64,000 bases of DNA from Planctomycetota bacterium. GTDB lineage: Bacteria; Planctomycetota; UBA11346. Below the pieces are notes generated by a model. That model was not told the DNA's origin. It ran no database searches and saw only the letters and a program-made list of their open reading frames with translations. Each line of letters starts with the position of its first letter. Positions within the stretch are counted from its first letter, which is position 1. Below are positions 27,327-35,081 of this stretch, piece after piece. The translations under genes were made by a program, and so were the position numbers. Location: contig BJHQ01000001.1 in NCBI GenBank assembly GCA_014193115.1, positions 372,001 to 436,000 of the forward strand. The letters are read 5' to 3'.

Positions 27327-28222
27327 AGACGACGGCTGTTGCAGCCGATCCCCGGCGTCGGCGTCTTGCCATCGCCTTGCTGCTCGCTCTCGGCGTTGTG
27401 GTCGCGGTCCTGGTGTCGTGGCATGGGCCAGAGCGTTCGCTTTCTGCGTTGCTGCCCGGCCAACATCGCACAACGCCATCTGAGCCGCCCCGCCGGGCAC
27501 CGGCGCTAGCGCCCGTGCCGATCCTGGCTCCGGGGATGGCCGACGAGTCCCGCCCCGACCGGGAAGACTACCGCGCCGCCTTCGCCCGGGCCTATGCCTG
27601 GGCGGGCGCCCAGGCCGATGGCTACACCGGGACCCTGGTCCCCCTCGACGATGCCGCCAGGAACCTGGTTCCAGCTGCTCAGCGCCTGCTCGAACAGGCC
27701 CCGCTGCGCCGCGGGCCGGGGTTGCCCAGCACCGACTCGCCGGAAACCGGGTTGTCCAACACGACCATGCGCCAGCTCGCCACCCCGGCCCTGGCCGAGC
27801 AGGCGTTGAACGCTCCTTACCTGGGCTCCGGGCCGGAAGCGATCCCGTCGGAACGGGTGGCCAAGACCCTCGACGCCACCAGGCTGCCCAATCCGCTCGA
27901 AGCCTGGTCCCGCTCTCCGGCCGGACCGGTGCTGGTCAAACCGGGACTGTGGGCCGATGTCCAGTTTGTTCCCAAGGTCCACAGCCAGAACGGGCTGCGC
28001 ATCGGCAACCGCAGTCCTGGCGAATATGCCGTCACCATCGTGGCGGAAGACTACGGTTCGGTTCGCCTCGACGGCGGGCTGGTGGTGCCGGGTCGCTATT
28101 ACCGCATCCGCGACGTGGCGACGGTCACAGGCACGGTAAAGGCGCATGTGACGATCCGGCCCCTGGGCGCGATGCCGGTGTACGTCGAGAGCCCGTCGCC
28201 GATTCCATCAAGCAACGGCTGA
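27323..28222 (+). CDS. membrane-anchored protein of unknown function
   Basis: The GTG at 27323 overlaps the stop of the lipoprotein gene (GTGA). An Arg-rich N-terminus and one hydrophobic helix (LAIALLLALGVVVAVLVSW) suggest a signal anchor, followed by a Pro-rich linker. The C-terminal 90 residues (LVKPGLWADVQFVPKVHSQN onward) look beta-rich, with GGLVVPGRYYRIRDVATVTG. I do not recognise the family. Coupling to the upstream lipoprotein suggests they act together at the envelope. Confidence 0.65.
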   Translation: MKTTAVAADPRRRRLAIALLLALGVVVAVLVSWHGPERSLSALLPGQHRTTPSEPPRRAPALAPVPILAPGMADESRPDREDYRAAFARAYAWAGAQADGYTGTLVPLDDAARNLVPAAQRLLEQAPLRRGPGLPSTDSPETGLSNTTMRQLATPALAEQALNAPYLGSGPEAIPSERVAKTLDATRLPNPLEAWSRSPAGPVLVKPGLWADVQFVPKVHSQNGLRIGNRSPGEYAVTIVAEDYGSVRLDGGLVVPGRYYRIRDVATVTGTVKAHVTIRPLGAMPVYVESPSPIPSSNG

Positions 28223-28421
28223 ACCTGGGATGAAGAGGGATCGCCTGGCGGATGGCCCAGGCGGGGTAGACTTGCCGCGACGTGGACCTGTGCCATCGCG
28301 TCGGTAAGCGCACTTCATTTCCCAAGGTAAACCGCTATGCCCAGGCGGCGATCGAGGCCGGCGCCGGCGCGCATCCGCTTACCTGGCACAATCAGTGCGT
28401 GGCCATCCGGGTGGAGCCGCC

Positions 28422-30503
28422 ATGTCCAGGAAATCGACCGTTCCGCTGCTGGCCGCCTTCACCTTGACCTTCGCCATCTGTGGCTGTTCGTCGGGTGTTC
28501 GCCCGGTGGCGGAGCCAGCGCCAGGGAAATCGGCTACCGGAAAATCACCGGCCACCATGCCCGCTCCTTCTGCCGGAGTGGTGGCTGCGGTCACCGTGGT
28601 CGATGGGACGACCTTGGTCGAAATCTCCGTGACGTCGACGGCGCCGGTGGAGGCCGGCACCTTGTGGCGGGTCTCTCCGCCCAATCAGCCGACGGCTTTG
28701 AAGGCCGTGCTGCAGACCCTGGCGGCCCAGCCCGGTCCAGGGCGGGTCATGTCCCGAGTGATCGGCCAGACCGACCGCCAAGTGCCGGTCCTGGCCGGCG
28801 ATCGGGCGCTGGTGGTCGACGACCCGGCCGCCTTGGCCGGCGGCGCCGAGCAGGCGGTGGCCGACGCGGCCGCCGGCCGGGCGGCGGGCGATCGTCAGCA
28901 GACCGCCTCGGTCGAATCCCTGCGCAGGCAATTCTCGTCCGATCTGGAACGGGTCCAGGCGATTCAAAAGGCGGCGCTCGCCCAGATCCAGGCGGAAGCC
29001 GAGCGCCGGGTGGCCATGGCTGCCGTGGAACGCGATGCCGCTGTTTCCCGCCTTCGCGATGAAATCGCCGCGACCATCGCCAAGGAGCGGGCCGGCCTGG
29101 CAGAGCGGATCGCGGCGGGCGCTGCGCTGGAACGCGATGCAGCGTCGGCGCGGATCGCAGCTTTAACGTCGGAAAACGTCCGGCTGACCAGTCAGATCGC
29201 CGCCTTGCTCGCTGGGCAGCGCGAAGTCCAGGCCCGCATCGACCGCAGCCTGGCGACCCAGCGCGACCTCGATCAGCGCACCCTGGCCCGGCTCAACGCC
29301 GAGATCGCCGCCCGCGCCGCCCTCGCCGCCCAGGTGGTGGAATTGGAGGCTCGCCTGGCCGGAACCTTGTCCGCCTCAGCCCGATCGCTGGCAGGTTGGG
29401 TGACCGTGAGCCAATCCGGCCCACCAACCAAAGACCACTCGTCCGCCGTGGGCGATGAACCGGTGCTCGACCGCCTCGGGCGGCTGGCGGCGGAGCTGGC
29501 CACGACTCGCGCCGCTCTGGTGGCGGCGATCGCCGAGCGCGACCGCCTGACCGGCGACACCAACCGGTTGGCGATGGAATTGGATGCAGTCCGGGGCCAG
29601 GTGGCCTCCTTGGAGCAACGTCTTGCCGCAGCCACCGCCATCGCCGATCAAATTCCGGAATTGGAACACCGCTTGGTCGAGGCCGAGCGCCAGGCAGGGC
29701 TGGCCGAGCGCCGGGCTTCAGCGGCCCAGCTCGCCCGTCTTGAGGCCGAACGGTCGCTGTTCGAATTGGCCGGGGTCGTACTGCGCACCGCCGATGCCGC
29801 CGGCTGGAAGCGGATCCAGGCGACCATTCCCACCCGCCTGGCCGGACGACTTGAAGGATCTGGGCCTGGGGAATCGCCGGTGCCTCCGATTCCCACGTCC
29901 CGTCATCCCGCGTCGGATCCTGGCCAGGATCCGCCCAGGCCGCCCGATGGCGGGCCGGGCCAGGCCGAACCCAACCATCAGCCCGGGACCTCGCGAACGG
30001 CACCGGTGGCTCCGCCTGGCGCTCGCCCTGCGCAGGCACCTGCTCTGACCGAGTCGTCACAGGCCGGGCAGGCGCCGCCGCCACCTGCGATCGAGCGTCA
30101 TCCGCAACCGGCCGAACCCGCACCGCGTGCTGAGCCGGCGCCACGAGCTAACTCCGCACCGCATGCTGAACCGGCACTGCGAGCTGAACCGGCGCCGCGT
30201 GCTGAACCGGCACCTCCGGCCGAGCTCGTCCTGCCGCCCGTCAACCGACCCGAACCAGCCGTGCCGCCCGCCGACCTTCCGGCAGTCGGACCGTCCTTGC
30301 CCGCGGCCGAGGCCGAACCGGCCTTGCCCGCAGCCGAACCGGCCTTGCCGTCCGTCCTTCCCGGTCCGATCGAGCCGGCGCCGGCGCTGCCCCCAGCCCA
30401 GCCGGCTCCAGCCCAGCCGGCTCCAGTCCAGCCAGCCCCTGCACAACCACGGGCCAAACCGGCGCATCTGGGTTCTGATACCTCCGAGGGACATGCGTCA
30501 TGA
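28422..30503 (+). CDS. large coiled-coil lipoprotein with Pro/Ala/Glu-rich tail
   Basis: From the ATG at 28422 the N-terminus MSRKSTVPLLAAFTLTFAIC leads to lipobox ICGC. Residues about 50-150 are a small globular region. Residues about 170-480 are long amphipathic helix, with stretches such as QAEAERRVAMAAVERDAAVS and TEL-type heptads, predicted coiled coil. The last 200 residues are low complexity: degenerate AEPAPRAEPA repeats and LPAAEPALP blocks, likely extended and possibly cell-wall spanning. The stop overlaps the next ATG (ATGA). A tether or structural envelope role is an inference. Confidence 0.7.
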   Translation: MSRKSTVPLLAAFTLTFAICGCSSGVRPVAEPAPGKSATGKSPATMPAPSAGVVAAVTVVDGTTLVEISVTSTAPVEAGTLWRVSPPNQPTALKAVLQTLAAQPGPGRVMSRVIGQTDRQVPVLAGDRALVVDDPAALAGGAEQAVADAAAGRAAGDRQQTASVESLRRQFSSDLERVQAIQKAALAQIQAEAERRVAMAAVERDAAVSRLRDEIAATIAKERAGLAERIAAGAALERDAASARIAALTSENVRLTSQIAALLAGQREVQARIDRSLATQRDLDQRTLARLNAEIAARAALAAQVVELEARLAGTLSASARSLAGWVTVSQSGPPTKDHSSAVGDEPVLDRLGRLAAELATTRAALVAAIAERDRLTGDTNRLAMELDAVRGQVASLEQRLAAATAIADQIPELEHRLVEAERQAGLAERRASAAQLARLEAERSLFELAGVVLRTADAAGWKRIQATIPTRLAGRLEGSGPGESPVPPIPTSRHPASDPGQDPPRPPDGGPGQAEPNHQPGTSRTAPVAPPGARPAQAPALTESSQAGQAPPPPAIERHPQPAEPAPRAEPAPRANSAPHAEPALRAEPAPRAEPAPPAELVLPPVNRPEPAVPPADLPAVGPSLPAAEAEPALPAAEPALPSVLPGPIEPAPALPPAQPAPAQPAPVQPAPAQPRAKPAHLGSDTSEGHAS

Positions 30504-31144
30504 TCCGCCTGATCCTGCTTGCGTGCCTGGCGCCCATGGCAGGCGCGGTCGAATCCGAGCACCGCGCCGGCTTGCCTGAACCCCAGGTCGATCTCGTGCC
30601 GGCTGACGGCGGCGTCGGAGCCCACCTCGCCCGGCTGGAACGGCGGATCAACGATCTTGAGGAAAAAAAGGCACCGAACGGACGCGGCGCCTATGCCGGC
30701 GGCAGCGGTCTGCGGGTTGAGCTGGGCGGAACCGGCGATGAAAGCCTGCTCGAACGGTTGCGTCGCCACGAGCGCGAACTCGCCGCCTTGCGCGCTGAGA
30801 AGACCGAGCGCGAGCGTCAGCAGGCCGACACCGCTGCGGCGCTGGCGGGCGAAAGCGAGCGCCGCCGCCAGGCCAGCGAGCGGGCCGCGGCCTTGGGTCA
30901 TGTCCAGGAAAGTCTGGTCACCGCCCGCCAGGTGCTGATGGAACGCCAGACCGCCATCGACCGGTTGAAGACCGAACTGGCAGCGAGCGAACTGGCCCGG
31001 CTGCGCGCAGAGCGGGCGCACTACCTGCTTGCGGCGGCGGTGCTCCGCCTGCCGGCGGTGCCCGGGATCGAACTCAGCGACCTCCAAGACAGCGTGCGCC
31101 AGGAGGCGCGCAACATACTGCCCAGCGAGCGGAGCGGCGAATGA
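30500..31144 (+). CDS. secreted coiled-coil protein
   Basis: ATG at 30500 overlaps the preceding stop. Signal peptide MIRLILLACLAPMAGA, then Glu/Arg/Ala-rich helix from about residue 40 to 185 (for example LLERLRRHERELAALRAEKT), typical coiled coil. The C-terminal LRAERAHYLLAAAVLRLPAV resembles the segment before the Pro-rich tail of the upstream lipoprotein (LEAERSLFELAGVVLRTADA), so the two are probably homologous or interact. 214 residues. Family unknown. Confidence 0.7.
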   Translation: MIRLILLACLAPMAGAVESEHRAGLPEPQVDLVPADGGVGAHLARLERRINDLEEKKAPNGRGAYAGGSGLRVELGGTGDESLLERLRRHERELAALRAEKTERERQQADTAAALAGESERRRQASERAAALGHVQESLVTARQVLMERQTAIDRLKTELAASELARLRAERAHYLLAAAVLRLPAVPGIELSDLQDSVRQEARNILPSERSGE

Positions 31145-31314
31145 GTATCAAGAGAACAGACGAACCGCCATGGCACCAAGAAGCCGAGGAAAAACACAGG
31201 GTATTCGTCGCCGTCCGGAAGACCGCCAGGGCGCGGATCTCCGGGTCTGACGGTCCCACACCTCGACCGGTTGGCGCAGCGTGTGGTTCTGCAAAATCCT
31301 TGCTGCTCGGCGGG

Positions 31315-32019
31315 ATGACTGCTGGGTGGTCATTCCGCGGTGGGTGTTCAGCTGGACTGCTGTTGACCATGTTGCTGCCGGCCGTGCTGCTGACCGGTTG
31401 CCTGCAACGCGATCCGCCGCCACCGGCAGCGGTGTCCTTCCGCACCTGCGATCGGGCGGTGGCCCCGGCCCGCCTGGCGGTGCTGCCGGTGTTCCTGGCC
31501 CCAGGCGTCGGCCGAGGCGCAGCCGTGATCGACGAGGCGCTGGCTGCCGCGCTGCGCGAGCTGGCCAAGCACGAAGTGGTGACGGTGGATCGTCCCACCG
31601 CCCAACGCCTGGTGCCCAGCGATCCGCTGGCTTCCAACCGCATCGACGGCCATGCCCTGCTCGCCTTGCGCGCCGCCACCGGCGCCGACCTGGCGTTCGT
31701 TTCCCGGGTCGAACGCTTCGCGTCCTTTGATCCCTGCGCCCTGGCCCTCACCGCCCACCTGATCGACTGCCGGGACGGTACGGTGCTGTGGTCGGCCACC
31801 GCCCACCTCGATGGATCCCGGCTGGAAGTCCAGGAGGACGTGCATTTGTGGCACCACCGGACCGCCGGCGAGGCCCTCGACCCGGTGGGCGGCTGGAAGA
31901 CCGTCCTGGTCAGCCCCAGCCGCTTTTCCCGTTACGCCTGCGACCGGATGATCGGCACCATCGATCCCAATGCCCGGCGAACGGTGCTGCGCATCCCGAT
32001 CGTCGGCGTGGTATTGTAA
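31315..32019 (+). CDS. lipoprotein with CsgG/LpoB-like fold (tentative)
   Basis: Signal sequence with LLTMLLPAVLLTG and lipobox TGC. The mature domain pattern, RLAVLPVFLAPGVGRGAAVI, DEALAAALRELAKHEVVTVD, LRAATGADLAFVSRVERF and LIDCRDGTVLWSATAHLDG, resembles the alpha/beta domain shared by CsgG, LpoB and FlgO-type lipoproteins. The frame is open from the ATG at 31141, which overlaps the previous stop (ATGA). That start would place the lipobox near residue 87, too far for a signal peptide, and the intervening DNA looks like a degenerate dispersed repeat. I therefore prefer the ATG at 31315. It is the last of the three-gene run. Confidence 0.65.
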   Translation: MTAGWSFRGGCSAGLLLTMLLPAVLLTGCLQRDPPPPAAVSFRTCDRAVAPARLAVLPVFLAPGVGRGAAVIDEALAAALRELAKHEVVTVDRPTAQRLVPSDPLASNRIDGHALLALRAATGADLAFVSRVERFASFDPCALALTAHLIDCRDGTVLWSATAHLDGSRLEVQEDVHLWHHRTAGEALDPVGGWKTVLVSPSRFSRYACDRMIGTIDPNARRTVLRIPIVGVVL

Positions 32020-32124
32020 GGACGTTCCTTCGTCCGGCTTTTCTGATGGCCGTGAGGTGAGAAAATGGTCTCCCATGCCTGGGCGATCCATCCCGGCGGA
32101 GATCCCGTGACCGATGTCTGCGGC

Positions 32125-33267
32125 ATGACGCATCGGAATCGCTACTTGGCAGCCGTCCGCTGGCGGTGCGCTGTGCTCGCTGTGTTCGCAGCGATTGCCA
32201 ATTCAGCAGAGGACGCCGTGCTCCACCACACCATCGCCCATGGCCTGCCGATCCTGGTCGCCAGCGGTGAATACGCGGCCATCGGCAAGGCTTTGGGCAC
32301 GGCCCAGCTTCCGACCATCCACGCCATGCTGGCCGTCGCCGGTGGCGCGCCGGTGCCGGCCGGCGATCCCCGATTGGCGGCGATCCGTCCCGGTCATCGC
32401 GCCGAGATCACCGCCGCTGCCCAGGCCGCCGGCGTGCCGGTCGCGGTGCTGCTGGCGTCGCATCTGGTGATCGAGCCGCGATGCACGGCGGTGTTCGTCC
32501 CGGCCACGGCGGGTCGGCCAGCCGCGCCGGGTCGGCCAGCCACCGTGGCGCGCAACATGGATTTCGGTCCGGCGGATCTGCTTGCCGCGGCGACCTGCCT
32601 GCATGTCTGGCGGGTGCCCGGCAGCCGAGCCGTCGCCGGGGTCGGCTGGCCAGGATTTTCCGGTGTGATCAGCGGCATGAACGATGCCGGAGTGTGCGGC
32701 TGCGTGCTGCTCAACTTCGCCGGGAATCCACTGCCTCCAGGAGAGCCGTTGCCGCTGCGCCTGCGCGCCTGCCTGGAACAGGCCGGGAATGCCGCAGAAG
32801 CAGCGGCGCTGTTCACGGCCCGGCCTGCTCCGGGAAGCGACCATTATGTCCTGTTCGCCGATGCCTCGACCGCGGTTTTGGCGTGGTGGACCGCAACCGG
32901 CCCGCAGACCGAACGCGCCGTTCCGGGAACGGTCCTGGCGGTGGACAATGAGCCGCGAGGAACCGGCGAACGGGAACGGCGGCTGCGTGCTCTGGTTCCG
33001 GCGGATGCCGACGAAACAGCGCTGCGCCAAGCACTGACCGCGGTGTTCCTGAAGGGCATCAATGCCCAATCGATGGTGCTCAGTCCGGCGAATCGCGAGC
33101 TTTCCCTCGCCCTCGCCGTCGGTCCGACCCCAGCAAGTCACGGATCCTGGCGAGATCTGAAGCTGGCTCCGTGGTTCGCTGGCCATGCCCCCGAACCGGG
33201 CCAGGTCACGGTCCGGGCTCCGGTGAAACCCCTGACGCATTACACGGAGGGGCCCGGCGCTCCGTGA
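32125..33267 (+). CDS. secreted C45-type Ntn hydrolase (acyl-CoA:6-APA acyltransferase-like)
   Basis: Ntn-type amide hydrolase/acyltransferase family. The candidate autocatalytic nucleophile is the Cys in EPRCTAVFVP, followed by ARNMDFGPADL, which corresponds to the family's GRNxD motif, then GWPGFSGVISGMNDAGVCGC. The C-terminal half has SDHYVLFADAS and VLAVDNEP. A signal peptide is likely (MTHRNRYLAAVRW and the hydrophobic CAVLAVFAAIANS), using the ATG at 32125. A short internal duplication gives GRPAAPGRPA just after the Cys. Substrate not predictable. Confidence 0.75.
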   Translation: MTHRNRYLAAVRWRCAVLAVFAAIANSAEDAVLHHTIAHGLPILVASGEYAAIGKALGTAQLPTIHAMLAVAGGAPVPAGDPRLAAIRPGHRAEITAAAQAAGVPVAVLLASHLVIEPRCTAVFVPATAGRPAAPGRPATVARNMDFGPADLLAAATCLHVWRVPGSRAVAGVGWPGFSGVISGMNDAGVCGCVLLNFAGNPLPPGEPLPLRLRACLEQAGNAAEAAALFTARPAPGSDHYVLFADASTAVLAWWTATGPQTERAVPGTVLAVDNEPRGTGERERRLRALVPADADETALRQALTAVFLKGINAQSMVLSPANRELSLALAVGPTPASHGSWRDLKLAPWFAGHAPEPGQVTVRAPVKPLTHYTEGPGAP

Positions 33268-33303
33268 TGGGACCTGTCGTGATGCGGTTTGGATGGACGC
33301 GGA

Positions 33304-34245
33304 TCAGCGCGTGCCGGCCAACCGCGCCGCCAGGCGGATCGCCTCGATCAGGCTGCGGTGGTCGGCGGTGCCGTGCCAGGCGAGGTCGAATGCCGTGCCG
33401 TGATCGACCGAGGTGCGGATGATCGGCAGGCCCAGGGTGATGTTGACACCGTCGCTGAAATGCAGGGCTTTGAACGGGATCAGGCCCTGGTCGTGGTACA
33501 GGCAGACGAAACCGTCGTAGCGGGCGCGGTTGGCCGGGGTGAAGGCCGTATCGGGCGGCAGCGGTCCGTCGGCATCGATGCCGAGCTGGAGCAGCTCGCC
33601 CACCGCCACGGTCACCAGAGCGTCCTCGTGGCCGAGCAGCCCGCCTTCGCCGGCGTGGGGATTGAGTCCGAGCACCGCCAGCCGGGGCGGCTTGCCGCGC
33701 AGCCGGCGCAGCGCTTCGGCCAGCAGCCGGCCGGTGTCGGCGACCAGGGCCGGGGTCAGGCTCGCCGCCACCGACATCAGCGGCTGATGGACCGTGGCCA
33801 GGGCGACCGCCAGATCATCGGCGTACAACAGCATTTTTTCGCCATCGACTGAGCAGCGTGCGGCCAGCCATTCGGTGTGGCCGGGGAACGGCACACCGGC
33901 AGCGCGGATCGCCTGTTTGTGGATCGGCGCGGTCACCATCCCGGCGAAGGATCCGGCAAGGCAACCGGCAATGGCGCGCTCGATGCAGGCCGCCGCCATC
34001 TGCCCGTGCAGCGCGGCGATGGTGCCGGGGACGACGGCCGCCGCATCGAGATCCGGACACGGATCGTCGATCCGCTCCGGCAGCGGCAGACCCAGCTTTG
34101 TCGCCACCCGCGTCAGGACTCCGCGATGGGCCACTGCCAATAGAGGCAGCTCACCGGCAAGCTCGGCGCAGGCCCGCAGCAGCACTTCCGGTCCGACCCC
34201 GGCTGGATCTCCCATGGTGATGGCGAGGGGATTCACGCTCACCAT
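33304..34245 (-). CDS. pdxA: 4-hydroxythreonine-4-phosphate dehydrogenase
   Basis: NAD-dependent, metal-using enzyme of pyridoxal phosphate synthesis. Signature blocks are all present: ITMGDPAGVGPEVLLRA, TAPIHKQAIRAAG, FPGHTEWLA, LGLNPHAGEGG, YHDQGLIPFKALHF and IIRTSVDHGTAFDLA. 313 residues is slightly short but complete. The start at 34245 overlaps the end of the HAD gene by seven bases, so it is co-translated in the order kinase, HAD, PdxA. A PdxA2-like role in sugar acid metabolism is also possible for this superfamily. Confidence 0.93.
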   Translation of the reverse strand: MVSVNPLAITMGDPAGVGPEVLLRACAELAGELPLLAVAHRGVLTRVATKLGLPLPERIDDPCPDLDAAAVVPGTIAALHGQMAAACIERAIAGCLAGSFAGMVTAPIHKQAIRAAGVPFPGHTEWLAARCSVDGEKMLLYADDLAVALATVHQPLMSVAASLTPALVADTGRLLAEALRRLRGKPPRLAVLGLNPHAGEGGLLGHEDALVTVAVGELLQLGIDADGPLPPDTAFTPANRARYDGFVCLYHDQGLIPFKALHFSDGVNITLGLPIIRTSVDHGTAFDLAWHGTADHRSLIEAIRLAARLAGTR

Positions 34246-35081
34246 ACCACTCGCCGCAGGTCACGCTCTTTTTCTTGGATGAGGATCGGTTCGATCGGTT
34301 GCCCGGGTTCGGCCGGCTTGGCATCGATCGCCTGGGTGACAGGGGACACAGCATCCTCTTGCATGTCCGCTTGAGAATTCTGGGCTGGTTCAGCGACGTT
34401 TTTCCTCCGATCGCCGGCCACCAGGTGAAACTGCCCAAGACTGGTCAGCATCTCCAGGCCATCGCGAGCCGGCTTGCCACGGCGGTTCAGCCACATTCCG
34501 CGCATGCCGGCACGACAAGCGCCGAGGGCATCCTTGTCAGGATGGTCGCCGATATACGCGGCAGCATTCGTTCGGATGTTGAGCAGCTCGCACGCACGCT
34601 GGAAAATCCGCGCATCGGGCTTGCAGCAGCCAGCGAGGTCGGCGGTGACCACCGCCTGAAAAGAGCCGGCGATGCCGGTGCGCTCAAGCTTGCGGCGCTG
34701 CTGATCCTGATCCCCGTCCGAGATGATGGCCAGCCCGCGATGGCGATGGGCATCCAGGAACGGCAAGACATCCGGGAAAAGCCGCCAGGCGGCTTCGTAG
34801 CGTTCCAGGTAATCATTGAACAGCGCATCAGCGTGGGCCGCCTCCATATCCGGTGCTGCGAAAATGCTGCGGATACGCAGGCGCCGCTGCTCCTGGAAAC
34901 TGATTTCGCCACGCAGGAAACGGGAATAGGCGGCCTCCAACGTTTGATTCCAATGCTCGGCGAATTCGGTGGGGTCAAAGGCTGGAATGCGTTGCGCGTG
35001 TCGTTCCCCGAACCACTGCGCCGCTTCGGCGGAAGCAGCGGTATGATCCAACAGGGTGTCGTCGAGATCGAGGAGGATCAT
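34239..35081 (-). CDS. HAD superfamily hydrolase (subfamily IA)
   Basis: Phosphatase of the haloacid dehalogenase superfamily. Motif I is LLDLDDTLLD, motif II the Ser of IISDGD, motif III the Lys of CCKPDARIF, and motif IV YIGDHPDKDALGA. A helical cap (residues about 18-95) fits subfamily IA. After the catalytic domain there is an extra tail of about 60 polar residues (QNSQADMQEDAVSPVTQAID and so on). The ATG at 35081 overlaps the kinase stop (ATGA). The natural substrate is unknown; gene position next to pdxA could mean a pyridoxal-phosphate-related phosphatase, but this is only context. Confidence 0.9.
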   Translation of the reverse strand: MILLDLDDTLLDHTAASAEAAQWFGERHAQRIPAFDPTEFAEHWNQTLEAAYSRFLRGEISFQEQRRLRIRSIFAAPDMEAAHADALFNDYLERYEAAWRLFPDVLPFLDAHRHRGLAIISDGDQDQQRRKLERTGIAGSFQAVVTADLAGCCKPDARIFQRACELLNIRTNAAAYIGDHPDKDALGACRAGMRGMWLNRRGKPARDGLEMLTSLGQFHLVAGDRRKNVAEPAQNSQADMQEDAVSPVTQAIDAKPAEPGQPIEPILIQEKERDLRRVVW

